Positions 8,098-16,850 of a DNA stretch of 64,000 bases are shown one piece after another. The notes under the pieces were generated by a model. That model did not search any database, was not told where the DNA came from, and worked only from the letters and a program-made list of their open reading frames with translations. The stretch comes from Nocardioides jejuensis (GTDB lineage: Bacteria; Actinomycetota; Actinomycetes; Propionibacteriales; Nocardioidaceae). The stretch covers positions 1 to 64,000 of the forward strand of contig NZ_SJZJ01000002.1 in assembly GCF_004337475.1 (NCBI RefSeq), given 5' to 3'. Each line of letters opens with the position of its first letter. Position 1 is the first letter of the stretch. The translations under genes and the position numbers were made by a program.

Positions 8098-8739
8098 TCA
8101 GCCGCGGAGCTTGTCGAAGCTGAGGAACCCGGCGGCGTCCGGGTCGAACTCGGTGCTGCCCTGGAGCTTGCGTGCGGGCGGTACGTCGGCCCGCGCCGAC
8201 GGCCCGTCGAGCAGCGCCACGAGCTCCGCCGCTGCCCGATCGACGCGCGCCGCGAGTCGGCCGCCGGCGTTCGAGCCGAAGTCCTCCGACGCAGCGAAGA
8301 CGCCCGTCGGGACCGGCGTCGCCTTCAGGTAGGAGAACAGCGGCCGCAGCGCGTGATCGAGCACCAGCGAGTGGCGCGCGGTACCGGCGGTCGCACCCAT
8401 CAGGACCGGCTTGCCCTCGAGCGCTCCCGGCTCCAGGACGTCGAAGAACGTCTTGAAGAGCCCCGAGTACGACGCGGAGAAGACCGGCGTCACGGCGATC
8501 ACCGCGTCGGCGTCCGCGACGGTCTGCAGCGCCTGCGCCAGCGCACCGGACGGGAACCCGGTGAGCAGGTTGTCCGCCAGTGCCCGCGCGTGCTCGCGCA
8601 GCTCGATCACGTGGAGCCGGACGTCCTCGCCCCGCTCGAAGAGCCGCGCCTCGACCGCGCTCGCGAGCTGGTCGGCCAGGATCCGCGTCGAGCTCGGGCT
8701 GGACAGGCCCGCGGAGACGACAGCGATGTGCCGGGTCAT
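8098..8739 (-). CDS. FMN reductase, CE1759-like
   Basis: NADPH-dependent FMN reductase-type flavoprotein of 213 residues. The flavodoxin-like start AVVSAGLSSPSSTRILADQL and the FMN-phosphate region TPVFSASYSGLFKTFFD define the family. It is translationally coupled (TGATG) to an upstream luciferase-like monooxygenase, the arrangement of the CE1758/CE1759 two-component family. It probably supplies reduced FMN to that enzyme. Confidence 0.85.
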   Translation of the reverse strand: MTRHIAVVSAGLSSPSSTRILADQLASAVEARLFERGEDVRLHVIELREHARALADNLLTGFPSGALAQALQTVADADAVIAVTPVFSASYSGLFKTFFDVLEPGALEGKPVLMGATAGTARHSLVLDHALRPLFSYLKATPVPTGVFAASEDFGSNAGGRLAARVDRAAAELVALLDGPSARADVPPARKLQGSTEFDPDAAGFLSFDKLRG

Positions 8740-9878
8740 CAGGCGTCCTCCGCCCGGTGACCGGTCGCCGCGTCCGCGTCGGCGTACACCGTCGCGTCGT
8801 GCGCGCCACCGGCAGCCGCCACCCGGGCACCGTGGGTCGGCGCGTCCGGGATGTGCGCCGGACGACCCTCCGCGTAGCCGGCCCGCAGGTCGGGGAGGAT
8901 CTCGCCGAGCAGGTCCATCTGCTCGAGGACGGTCTTGATCGGCAGGCCCGAGTGGTCGACGAGGAAGAGCTGGCGCTGGTAGTCGCCCACGTAGTCGCGG
9001 AACGAGAGCGTCTTCTCGAGGAACTGCTGCGGCGAGCCGACGGTGAGCGGCGTCTGCGAGGAGAAGTCCTCCAGCGACGGGCCGTGGCCGTAGACCGGCG
9101 AGACGTCGAAGTACGGGCGGTACTCCTTCACCGCGTCCTGACTGTTCTTCCGCATGAAGAACTGACCACCGAGGCCGACGATCGCCTGGTCGGCGTCGCC
9201 GTGGCCGTAGTGCTCGAACCGCTGGCGGTAGAGGCGCACCATCTGCTCGGTGTGCGAAGCGGGCCAGAAGATGTGGTTCGCGAAGAAGCCGTTGCCGTAG
9301 TACGCCGCCTGCTCCGCGATCTCGGGGCTGCGGATCGAGCCGTGCCACACGAACGGGGGAACGCCGTCGAGCGGGCGCGGCGTCGAGGTGAAGCCCTGGA
9401 GCGGCGTGCGGTACTTGCCCTCCCAGGTCACGACGTCCTCGCGCCACAGCCGGTGCAGGAGGTCGTAGTTCTCGATCGCGAGCGGAATACCGTCGCGGAT
9501 GTCCTTGCCGAACCACGGGTAGACCGGGCCGGTGTTGCCGCGGCCGAGCATGACGTCCATGCGGCCGTCGGAGACGTGCTGCAGGTAGGCGTAGTCCTCG
9601 GCCAGGCGCACCGGGTCGTTGGTGGTGATCAGCGTGGTCGCGGTGGACACGATCAGCTTCTCGGTCTGCGCGGCGATGGCACTGAGCAGGATCGGCGGGT
9701 TGGCCGGCGAGGCGAACGGCGGGTTGTGGTGCTCCGCCGTCGCAAAGACGTCCAGCCCGATCTCCTCGGCCTTCTTGGCGAGGGTGATCGTGTTCTTGAT
9801 CTTCTCGTACTCGGTCGGGGTCGTGCCATTGACCGGGTCCGGCGTCACGTCGCCGACGGTGAAGATGCCGATCTGCAT
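8739..9878 (-). CDS. LLM class flavin-dependent monooxygenase, CE1758-like
   Basis: Bacterial-luciferase-like monooxygenase of 379 residues, expected to oxidise an unknown substrate with reduced FMN from its partner reductase. Visible family blocks are the MQIGIFTVGD start, ATAEHHNPP (the conserved His pair), DVMLGRGN and VWHGSIRSPEIAEQAA. The last ~40 residues are Ala/Asp-rich and probably disordered. Three in-frame starts exist within nine bases; AAGGAG lies 8 bases before the ATG at 9878, which decides for MQIGIF. The gene is divergent from a membrane-protein gene. The substrate is not evident. Confidence 0.87.
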   Translation of the reverse strand: MQIGIFTVGDVTPDPVNGTTPTEYEKIKNTITLAKKAEEIGLDVFATAEHHNPPFASPANPPILLSAIAAQTEKLIVSTATTLITTNDPVRLAEDYAYLQHVSDGRMDVMLGRGNTGPVYPWFGKDIRDGIPLAIENYDLLHRLWREDVVTWEGKYRTPLQGFTSTPRPLDGVPPFVWHGSIRSPEIAEQAAYYGNGFFANHIFWPASHTEQMVRLYRQRFEHYGHGDADQAIVGLGGQFFMRKNSQDAVKEYRPYFDVSPVYGHGPSLEDFSSQTPLTVGSPQQFLEKTLSFRDYVGDYQRQLFLVDHSGLPIKTVLEQMDLLGEILPDLRAGYAEGRPAHIPDAPTHGARVAAAGGAHDATVYADADAATGHRAEDA

Positions 9879-9970
9879 GTCCATCACTCCTTGGTAGATG
9901 ACGTGTCAACCATATACCCTTCGGGTGCATTCCCGGACACGGAACGCGCCGATCCGGACAGAATGCGGCC

Positions 9971-10573
9971 ATGACCCTGTCCCGCCCCGGCCCGCGGGCG
10001 TTCCTCGTCCTCGCGATGCTCCTGCTGGCGGCCACGGTCAGCCAGCTCGCGGTGGCGACGTTCGTGCCCGGCATCGACCGCTTCGCGGGGAAGGCCTTCG
10101 GCGCCCGGCTCGCGGCGTACCCGCTGATGATGCTGGCCGTCCCCGCAGCGTGGTGGCTGCGCCAGCGCGCCACGCGTCGGCACGCCCCGGCGCCGTGGGG
10201 CGCCTTCGCGCTGATCATGGTGCCGTTCCTGGTCGACGTCACCGGCAACACCCTCGACCTCTACGACTCGGTCGTGTGGTGGGACGACCTCAACCACTTC
10301 GTGAACTGGATCCCGCTCTCGGCCGGTGTCGGGCTGCTCCTCACCGGCGGGCTCACGCGACGCTGGCAGGTGGTGCTGCTGACCGCCGGCATCGGTGCCC
10401 TGCTGGCGATCTGCTGGGAGCTCGGCGAGTGGTACACCTTCATCCGGCACGGGACCGAGCTCAATACCGCGTACGAGGACACCCTCGGCGACGAGGCGCT
10501 CGGCACCACCGGCGGGCTCGTCGCGGGTCTGCTGGTCGCCTTCGGCCGCCGCCTGCCAGACTCGGCACCATGA
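9971..10573 (+). CDS. Integral membrane protein, DUF2238/YjdF-like
   Basis: A 200-residue protein with about five hydrophobic segments. Conserved-looking polar runs inside the membrane region (WWDDLNHFVNW and CWELGEWYTF) resemble the DUF2238/YjdF group, where acidic and aromatic residues are arranged similarly; this assignment is from pattern only. No function is known. Its stop overlaps the start of the next gene (ATGA), so they are co-translated with a putative lipase or esterase. Confidence 0.65.
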   Translation: MTLSRPGPRAFLVLAMLLLAATVSQLAVATFVPGIDRFAGKAFGARLAAYPLMMLAVPAAWWLRQRATRRHAPAPWGAFALIMVPFLVDVTGNTLDLYDSVVWWDDLNHFVNWIPLSAGVGLLLTGGLTRRWQVVLLTAGIGALLAICWELGEWYTFIRHGTELNTAYEDTLGDEALGTTGGLVAGLLVAFGRRLPDSAP

Positions 10574-11511
10574 CGACGACAGACGTCCTCGGCGCTCCGT
10601 ACACCGCCGAAGTCATCGACCTCCCCGCTGACGCCGAGGGCCGCGTGGTCGCCACGCTGGTCAAGCGGTCGGCCGACGCCCCGACCGGCAAGGCCGTGCT
10701 CCACGTGCACGGCTTCTGCGACTATTTCTTCCAGACCTCGTACGCCGAGTGGTGGACGTCGCGCGGCTACGACTTCTACGCGCTGGACCTGCGGAAGTAC
10801 GGACGGTCCCTGCTCCCCCACCAGACGCCGAACTTCGTGCACGACCTCGCCGACCACTTCCGCGAGCTCGACGAGGCGTGGTCGCGCATCACGACGCGCG
10901 ACGGCCACGACCAGGTCGTCCTCTCCGCACACTCGACCGGCGGCCTCACGGTGCCGCTGTGGGTCCGTGAGCGGGCGATCCCGGCGGCAGGCATCGTCCT
11001 CAACTCCCCCTGGTTCGACCTGCAGGGCCCGGCCTGGCAGCGGACCTGGGGCACGTCGTTGATCCAGGCTGTCGGGCGGCTGGCGCCGATGGCGGTCATG
11101 CCTCGCAACGTGAGCGGCACCTACGGACGCAGCCTGCACCGCGACTTCGAGGGCGAGTGGGACTTCGATCTCGCATGGAAGCCCGCCGACTCGTTCCCGG
11201 TCCGCTTCGGCTGGATCAGCGCCATCCGTCGCGGACACGCCGCGGTGCACCGCGGCCTCGGCCTGACCATGCCGATCCTGGTGCTCTCCTCGGCGCGCTC
11301 CGGGACCGCAGCCACCGTCGACGAGACGGCCCGATCCACGGACCTTGTCCTCGACGTCGAGCAGATCCGGCAGTGGGCTCCGTCGCTCGGTGACGACGTC
11401 ACGAGCGTGGCGATCGAGGGCGGCCTGCACGACCTGTCGCTGTCGCGCGAGGACGCGCGGACGCGCTTCTACGACGCGATCGGCGACTGGTTGGGCACAC
11501 ACCTCGGCTAG
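10570..11511 (+). CDS. Alpha/beta hydrolase (serine esterase/lysophospholipase-like)
   Basis: 313-residue alpha/beta hydrolase. HVHGF forms the oxyanion-hole region, the nucleophile elbow reads SAHSTGG (Ala in place of the first Gly of GxSxG), and the catalytic His is probably in GGLHDLSL near the C-terminus. It resembles monoacylglycerol lipase/lysophospholipase types (TSYAEWWTSRGYDFYALDLR). No signal peptide. Overlap with the upstream membrane protein suggests a shared role, perhaps at the membrane, but the substrate is unknown. Confidence 0.8.
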   Translation: MTTTDVLGAPYTAEVIDLPADAEGRVVATLVKRSADAPTGKAVLHVHGFCDYFFQTSYAEWWTSRGYDFYALDLRKYGRSLLPHQTPNFVHDLADHFRELDEAWSRITTRDGHDQVVLSAHSTGGLTVPLWVRERAIPAAGIVLNSPWFDLQGPAWQRTWGTSLIQAVGRLAPMAVMPRNVSGTYGRSLHRDFEGEWDFDLAWKPADSFPVRFGWISAIRRGHAAVHRGLGLTMPILVLSSARSGTAATVDETARSTDLVLDVEQIRQWAPSLGDDVTSVAIEGGLHDLSLSREDARTRFYDAIGDWLGTHLG

Positions 11512-11520
11512 GTTGCTGCG

Positions 11521-11883
11521 ATGAACCCGATCACCGGCATCGCCGTCATCCGGACCGCCATCGGAGCGGGAGCGCTCGTCGCTCCTCGTGCCTCGGCGAC
11601 GCTCTTCAACCTCGATGCCGACGCGTCGTCGCCGTACGTCATGCGGCTGTTCGCCGCGCGGGAGATCGGTCTCGGCGTGGCCACCCTCGCTGCACCGGCC
11701 AACGTCCGGACCGCTCTTGTCGCGGGCGGCATCGCGATCGACGCCAGCGACGCGGTGGCCGGCTACCTCGCACTGGAGGACGGTGAGGTCAGTCGCGTCG
11801 GGCAGGCGAAGCTGATGGCTCCCGCCGTCGCCGCCGTGGCGGGTGCCGTGGTCGGGCTTGCGCTCAGCCGACGAGGAATCTGA
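11521..11883 (+). CDS. Small Ala-rich membrane protein, DUF4267-like
   Basis: 120 residues, very rich in Ala, Val and Gly, with about three hydrophobic segments and the run MRLFAAREIGLGVATL, which recalls the DUF4267 family. Its last 20 bases overlap the tail of the convergent TauE/SafE gene. I cannot assign a function. Confidence 0.6.
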   Translation: MNPITGIAVIRTAIGAGALVAPRASATLFNLDADASSPYVMRLFAAREIGLGVATLAAPANVRTALVAGGIAIDASDAVAGYLALEDGEVSRVGQAKLMAPAVAAVAGAVVGLALSRRGI

Positions 11884-12634
11884 CCAGCGCCACGCTGCCG
11901 ACGACCACGATCAGCGCACGCAGCGCGGGCGCCGGCAGCTTGCGGCCCCAGCTCGCGCCGAGCTGGCCGCCGATGGTCGAGCCGACGGCGATCAAGGCCA
12001 CGATGCGCCAGTCGATCGTGCCGAACGCCGCGATCACGAACACCAGACCGGCGACGCCGTTGCCCAGCGCCGCCAGCACGTTCTTCACGCCGTTGAGGCG
12101 CTGCAACGTGTCATCGACACCGGCGCCGAGGACCGCCATGCAGAGCACACCCTGCGCGGCACCGAAGTAGCCGCAGTAGACCCCGACACCGAGGATCGAG
12201 GGCCACACCCAGCCGGCGCCGTTGGCCGGAAGGCCACCGAGCCCGGCGTGCTTGCGGGCGACCGCCCGCGAGATCCGCGGCTGCAGCACGACCAGGACCA
12301 GGCCGAGCAGGATCAGCACCGGCACGATCGCGCGGAACGCCGCGGACGGCAGCACCAGCAGGAGCAGGGCGCCCGCGGTCGCACCGATCAGGGTCGCGGA
12401 CGCGAACCGGAGGATGCGGCCTCGCTGGCCGGCCAGCTCGCGCCGGTAGCCGTAGGCGCCAGAGACCGAACCGGGCACCAGGCCGATCGCATTGGAGATG
12501 TTCGCCGTCACGGGCGGAACACCGAACGCGAGGAGGGTCGGGAACGTCACCAACGTCCCCGACCCCACCACGGTGTTGATCGTGCCGGCGGCGACCCCCG
12601 CGAGGAGGATCGCCGCCATCTCGAGCGGACTCAC
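11864..12634 (-). CDS. Sulfite exporter TauE/SafE family protein
   Basis: Multi-pass transporter of 256 residues with 7-8 hydrophobic helices. The N-terminal signature GTINTVVGSGTLVTFPTLLAFG and the internal repeat NGVKNVLAALGNGVAGLVF are typical of the TauE/SafE family, which exports sulfite, sulfoacetate or related organic anions. The GTG at 12634 overlaps the stop of the upstream stomatin-like gene (GTGA); a Met six codons in is an alternative start. It is last in a leftward NfeD - stomatin - TauE unit. Confidence 0.85.
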   Translation of the reverse strand: MSPLEMAAILLAGVAAGTINTVVGSGTLVTFPTLLAFGVPPVTANISNAIGLVPGSVSGAYGYRRELAGQRGRILRFASATLIGATAGALLLLVLPSAAFRAIVPVLILLGLVLVVLQPRISRAVARKHAGLGGLPANGAGWVWPSILGVGVYCGYFGAAQGVLCMAVLGAGVDDTLQRLNGVKNVLAALGNGVAGLVFVIAAFGTIDWRIVALIAVGSTIGGQLGASWGRKLPAPALRALIVVVGSVALVRFLVG

Positions 12635-13545
12635 GCCTGGTCTGCAGCCCCGTCGGTGAGCTTGCCCAGGCCCGCGAGGGCGCCGCTGAACTCGCTCGGC
12701 AGGATCCAGACCTTGTTGGCCGAACCCTCGGCCAGCTTCGGCATCGCCTGGAGGTACTGGTAGGCCAGCAGCTTCTGGTCGGGGTTGCCGTCGTGGATGG
12801 CCTGGAAGACCTGCCCGATGGCCTGCGCCTCACCCTGCGCACGCAGGATCGCGGCCTCGCGGTCACCCTCGGCCGACAGGATCAGCGCGGTCTTGGCGCC
12901 CTCGGCGTTGAGGATCGCAGCCTGCTTGTTGCCCTCAGCGGTGAGGATCGCCGACTGGCGCTCACCCTCGGCGGTCAGGATGGCGGCGCGCTTGGAACGC
13001 TCGGCACGCATCTGCTGCTCCATCGCGTCGGAGATCGACGGCGGCGGGTCGATGCCCTTGAGCTCGACACGGTTGACGCGGACGCCCCACTTGCCGGTGG
13101 CACCATCGAGCTCGCCACGCAGACCGTTGTTGATCTGGTCGCGCGAGGTGAGCGCGTGCTCCAGCGTCATGCCACCAACGATGTTGCGGAGCGTGGTCAT
13201 GGTGAGCTGCTCGATCGCCTGGATGTAGTTGGCGATCTCGTAGGTCGCGGCGACCGGGTCGGTGACCTGGAAGTAGATGACCGTGTCGATCGAGACGGTC
13301 AGGTTGTCCTCGGTGATGACCGGCTGCGGCGGGAACGACACGACGTTCTCACGCAGGTCGATCATGTAGCGCACGTTGTCGATGAACGGCACCACCATGT
13401 TCAGACCGGCGGGCAACGTCGCGTGGTACTTGCCGAACCGCTCCACGACTCCCGCAAAGGCCTGCGGCACGATCCGCACGGTCTTCACGAGGAAGACGAT
13501 GACCAGGATCAGCCCCAGCACCAGGATGACGGCTACTGCTTCCAC
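12631..13545 (-). CDS. SPFH/stomatin-like membrane protein
   Basis: A 304-residue band-7 protein: one N-terminal membrane helix (AVAVILVLGLILVIVFLV), the SPFH domain (IVPQAFAGVVERFGKY to about residue 170), then a repeated charged helix in which AIL-x-AEG units recur about six times, typical of stomatin oligomerisation coiled coils. I choose the GTG at 13545 because GGGGGAG lies about six bases upstream, excluding the longer open frame. It follows an NfeD gene by one base; NfeD and stomatin proteins work together in membrane microdomain or protein-quality functions. Confidence 0.88.
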   Translation of the reverse strand: MEAVAVILVLGLILVIVFLVKTVRIVPQAFAGVVERFGKYHATLPAGLNMVVPFIDNVRYMIDLRENVVSFPPQPVITEDNLTVSIDTVIYFQVTDPVAATYEIANYIQAIEQLTMTTLRNIVGGMTLEHALTSRDQINNGLRGELDGATGKWGVRVNRVELKGIDPPPSISDAMEQQMRAERSKRAAILTAEGERQSAILTAEGNKQAAILNAEGAKTALILSAEGDREAAILRAQGEAQAIGQVFQAIHDGNPDQKLLAYQYLQAMPKLAEGSANKVWILPSEFSGALAGLGKLTDGAADQA

Positions 13546-13546
13546 T

Positions 13547-14002
13547 TCACTCCCCCTCAACTGACGGGCGCACGACGGCTGTCGCACCCCGGATCTCGAT
13601 CACGTCGACCGACCGGCCCGGCTCGAGTGCCACACCGTCGGCCGCCGTGGCGGTCCACGTCTCGCCGTCGAGCCGCACGGCACCGGGCTCGTGGCCCGCG
13701 ATGCGCGTGGTCACGACCGCCCGCATGCCGACGTAGCGCTGGATGCCCAGCGCCGTGCCGGGCGAGCGGTGCAGGCGGTGCAGCAGCGCGGGGCGAACGA
13801 GCCCGAGCGCGGCCACCGCGGCGATGCCGGCGATGATCACCTGCAGCACCCAGCCGGCGCCGAACGCAGCAGCCACAGCGCCCGCGAGGGCACCACCGGC
13901 CAGCATCAGCAGCACGAAGTCCAGACTGGCGAGCTCGAGGGCGGCCAGCACGAAGGCCAGCCCCACCCAGGCCTCCCAGGCGTGGCCCCGGATCCATTCC
14001 AT
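13547..14002 (-). CDS. NfeD-like membrane protein
   Basis: Short NfeD form, 151 residues. Two or three hydrophobic helices (residues ~10-75) precede a C-terminal OB-fold domain beginning at QRYVGMRAVVTT, with the typical VRLDGETWTA and VDVIEIRGATAVVRP strands. It is the usual partner of the stomatin-like protein encoded immediately downstream. It lacks the ClpP-like protease domain of long NfeD proteins. Confidence 0.85.
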   Translation of the reverse strand: MEWIRGHAWEAWVGLAFVLAALELASLDFVLLMLAGGALAGAVAAAFGAGWVLQVIIAGIAAVAALGLVRPALLHRLHRSPGTALGIQRYVGMRAVVTTRIAGHEPGAVRLDGETWTATAADGVALEPGRSVDVIEIRGATAVVRPSVEGE

Positions 14003-14057
14003 GGTGCGAATCTAGCGGGAAATGCCAACCAACCGTGAGCTGTTTCCCCAGCCCCGG

Positions 14058-14855
14058 TCAGCCGACGTGACGGTGCGCGCGACGCGCCTGCCAGCGGTCG
14101 TCCTCGTGGGTCACCAGGAGCGGCATCCCGAACGTCGCCGACAGGACGCTGTCGGTCAGCACGTGCTCGATCGGGCCGGCCGCCATGACCTTGCCTGCCT
14201 TGAGCACCAGCGCGTGGGTGAAGCCCGGCGGGATCTCCTCGACGTGGTGGCTGACGAGGACCGTGGCGGGCGACGACTCGTCGTACGCCAGGACGGCGAG
14301 GGTGGAGACCAGATCCTCACGGCCGCCGAGGTCGAGACCGGCGGCCGGCTCGTCGAGGAGCAGCAGCTCGGGGTCGGTCATCAGCGCACGGGCGATCTGG
14401 ACCCGCTTGCGCTCGCCCTCGCTGAGCGTGCCGAAGGTGCGGTCTGCGAAGCCGTTGCACCCGAGCTCGCTGAGCAGCGCCTCCGCCTGCGCGTGGTCGA
14501 GGTCGTCGTACTCCTCGCGCCAGCGACCCACGACGCCGTACGCCGCGGAGACGACGAGGTCGCGCACGATCTCGTCGCGCGGGATCCGCTCCGCGAGGAC
14601 AGCGCTGGTCAGGCCGATGCGCGGACGCAGGTCGAAGACGTCGACCGCGCCCAGGACCTCGCCGAGGATGCCCGCGACGCCGGACGTCGGGTGCATCTGC
14701 GCCGACGCCACCGCCATGAGCGTGGTCTTGCCGGCTCCGTTGGGGCCGAGGACGACCCAGCGTTCGCCCTCCCGGACGGTCCAGTTCACGGCGTCCAGCA
14801 GCAGGGCCTGGCCCCGGCGGACGGTCACATCGGCGAACTCGATCACGGCGGACAT
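14058..14855 (-). CDS. ABC transporter ATP-binding protein
   Basis: Single ATPase domain of 265 residues. Walker A GPNGAGKTT, signature LSEGERKRVQIARAL, Walker B LLLLDEPAAGLD and the switch His in VLVSHHVEE are all intact. The signature has LSEGE in place of LSGGQ. No permease gene is adjacent, so it may be an orphan subunit or a ModF-like soluble ATPase; transported substrate unknown. It diverges from a hypothetical gene 36 bases away. Confidence 0.85.
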   Translation of the reverse strand: MSAVIEFADVTVRRGQALLLDAVNWTVREGERWVVLGPNGAGKTTLMAVASAQMHPTSGVAGILGEVLGAVDVFDLRPRIGLTSAVLAERIPRDEIVRDLVVSAAYGVVGRWREEYDDLDHAQAEALLSELGCNGFADRTFGTLSEGERKRVQIARALMTDPELLLLDEPAAGLDLGGREDLVSTLAVLAYDESSPATVLVSHHVEEIPPGFTHALVLKAGKVMAAGPIEHVLTDSVLSATFGMPLLVTHEDDRWQARRAHRHVG

Positions 14856-14891
14856 GTGGTCGACCCTATACAGCGCCTACCCTCGTCCGAC

Positions 14892-15569
14892 GTGACCCTC
14901 TCCGACGCCGCCGTGTTCTCGTGGTGGTGGAGCGCCTGGCGGCGCGGCGACTGCTCGCTCGACGACGCGGTCGACGCCCTCGACGGCTTCCACCAGTTCC
15001 TCGGCCTGCCCGGGTACGACGAGCCGGTCGGCCCGATCTTCGCCTTCGCCGCGTTGCGGGATCTCGGCGCGACCGCAGCCGGGCTCGCGCTGCCCGATGA
15101 CGGCGACCCCCTCGGACTGGGTGGTCCCGCGGCCTTCAACCGCGCCGCGGTCGACGCGCGCGAGGCAGTCGTCCTCGACGGCGCCGGAGTCGGCCTCGTC
15201 CCGCACCGTGCCGGCCACGGCGTGACCTGGACCCTCCTGCCCGCCGACCGGCGCCAGCTGCCCGACCTGGGCGAGGCCGACCGCGGGCTCCGGCTCGCGC
15301 TCGCCCAGACCGCCCACGCATTCGACGGTCGCAACCTCGGCCACGACCATCCCGACCTCGCGGACGCCCTCATGGACCTGCGCCGGCGTGACCCCCTCGA
15401 CGCCCCACCCGGTACGCCGGCCGCGTGCGTCGACCTCGCGGCCCGCGGACTCCAGGCGTTCGGGCTGACGATGCTGGCCGAGCTCGACGAGCTGCGTCCG
15501 CTCGCAGCCGCCGCGCGACGGGCCCTGGTCGCCGCGTGTTCGCCCAGCGTGTGGCCGCCCGCCCGCTGA
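14892..15569 (+). CDS. Conserved hypothetical protein
   Basis: 225 residues, not recognised. The N-terminus is aromatic (SWWWSAWRRGDCSLDDAVDAL), the centre has a GLGGPAAFNRAAVDAREAVVL segment and the C-terminus is Ala/Leu helical. There is no signal peptide or clear membrane helix. The GTG at 14892 is the first start after the divergent ABC gene; the longer open frame runs antisense through that gene and is rejected. It lies 45 bases ahead of serB on the same strand. Confidence 0.6.
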   Translation: MTLSDAAVFSWWWSAWRRGDCSLDDAVDALDGFHQFLGLPGYDEPVGPIFAFAALRDLGATAAGLALPDDGDPLGLGGPAAFNRAAVDAREAVVLDGAGVGLVPHRAGHGVTWTLLPADRRQLPDLGEADRGLRLALAQTAHAFDGRNLGHDHPDLADALMDLRRRDPLDAPPGTPAACVDLAARGLQAFGLTMLAELDELRPLAAAARRALVAACSPSVWPPAR

Positions 15570-15614
15570 TCGCGGCACCTCCCCGGCGCAGCGGAGCGAT
15601 AACCTTCCGCCGTC

Positions 15615-16835
15615 ATGACTGATGCCACCACTGCTGCCGACACCCTGCTGATCACGCTCACCGGCGACGACCGCCCGGGCGTGACGTCGACCGTCTTCGA
15701 GGCACTTGCGGCTGCGGGTGTGGAGGTCGTGGACCTCGAGCAGATCGTGCTCCGCGGACGTCTCGTCCTCGGCGTACTCGTGACGGCGCCGCGCGACGCG
15801 CGCAAGCTGCGGGCCTCGCTGGAGACCACGGCTGCCGACCTCGGCATGCTGCTCTCCATCGAGCGCGGCACGGGCGACAACGCCTCGCGTGCGGACGGCC
15901 GCAGCCTGGTGACGTTGATCGGCGGACCGCTGAAGGCATCGGCCGTCGCCGGTATCTCCGGCCGGATCGCCGACCTCGGCGCGAACATCGACCGGATCCA
16001 GCGGATGGCGCGCTACCCCGTCACCGCGATCGAGCTGCAGGTCTCCGGTGTGCCCACCGACGTGCTGCGCACCGAGCTGGTCAAGGAGTCGCGCAAGCGT
16101 GGCGTCGACGTCGCCGTGCAGGAGGCGTCGCTGCTCCGCCGTGGCGCCCGGCTGATCGTCATGGACGTCGACTCGACGCTCGTGCAGGGCGAGGTCATCG
16201 AGATGCTCGCTGCCCACGCGGGCTGCGAGGCCGAGGTCGCCCGGGTCACCGAGGCCGCGATGCGCGGCGAGCTCGACTTCGAGCAGTCGCTCCGCGAGCG
16301 CGTCGCCCTCCTCGAGGGCCTCGACGCCTCCGCCCTCGACAAGGTCTACGACGAGGTCCAGCTCAACCCCGGCGCGCGCACCATGGTCCGCACGCTCAAG
16401 CGCCTGGGTTACCGCTTCGCGATGGTCTCCGGCGGGTTCTCGGCCGTCACGGACCGGATCGCCGCCGACCTCGGTTTCGACTTCGCCCGCGCCAACGACC
16501 TCGAGATCGTCGACGGCAAGCTGACCGGTCGCGTCATCGGCGCGGTCGTGGACCGGGCCGCCAAGGCCTCCTCGCTCCGCGAGTTCGCCGCCGAGCTCGG
16601 CATCGACGAGAAGTCCGTCATCGCGATCGGTGACGGCGCCAACGACCTCGACATGCTGAACGCCGCCGGCCTGGGCATCGCCTACAACGCCAAGCCGGTC
16701 GTGCAGGCGGCCGCCGACACGGCGGTCAACGTGCCGTACCTCGACACGATCATGTATCTCCTCGGCATCAGCCGCGAGGAGATCGTCGCCGCGGACGCGG
16801 CAGCGGGCTTCGTGACGCCCGAGCCGCTCGTCTGA
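15615..16835 (+). CDS. serB: Phosphoserine phosphatase
   Basis: Last enzyme of serine synthesis, hydrolysing O-phosphoserine. The 406-residue protein has two ACT-like regulatory domains (residues ~10-85 and ~95-175), then a HAD-type catalytic domain with motif I DVDST (nucleophile Asp184), motif II SGG in MVSGGFS and motif III GDGANDLDM. The long ACT-containing form is typical of actinobacteria and suggests allosteric control by serine. It converges on the SixA gene 15 bases on. Confidence 0.95.
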   Translation: MTDATTAADTLLITLTGDDRPGVTSTVFEALAAAGVEVVDLEQIVLRGRLVLGVLVTAPRDARKLRASLETTAADLGMLLSIERGTGDNASRADGRSLVTLIGGPLKASAVAGISGRIADLGANIDRIQRMARYPVTAIELQVSGVPTDVLRTELVKESRKRGVDVAVQEASLLRRGARLIVMDVDSTLVQGEVIEMLAAHAGCEAEVARVTEAAMRGELDFEQSLRERVALLEGLDASALDKVYDEVQLNPGARTMVRTLKRLGYRFAMVSGGFSAVTDRIAADLGFDFARANDLEIVDGKLTGRVIGAVVDRAAKASSLREFAAELGIDEKSVIAIGDGANDLDMLNAAGLGIAYNAKPVVQAAADTAVNVPYLDTIMYLLGISREEIVAADAAAGFVTPEPLV

Positions 16836-16850
16836 GCTGGCCGCGAACGG

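Noticed and set aside
9893..9970. ACCC-TTC-GGGT hairpin and TATATG in the gap before the luciferase-like gene
   Set aside because: The stem is only four bases and the promoter match is weak; too little to call a site.
12793..13836. Long rightward open frame opposite the stomatin and NfeD genes
   Set aside because: Its product is Arg/Asp/Val-rich with no fold signature and is the antisense of clearly conserved genes; GC-rich DNA gives many such frames.
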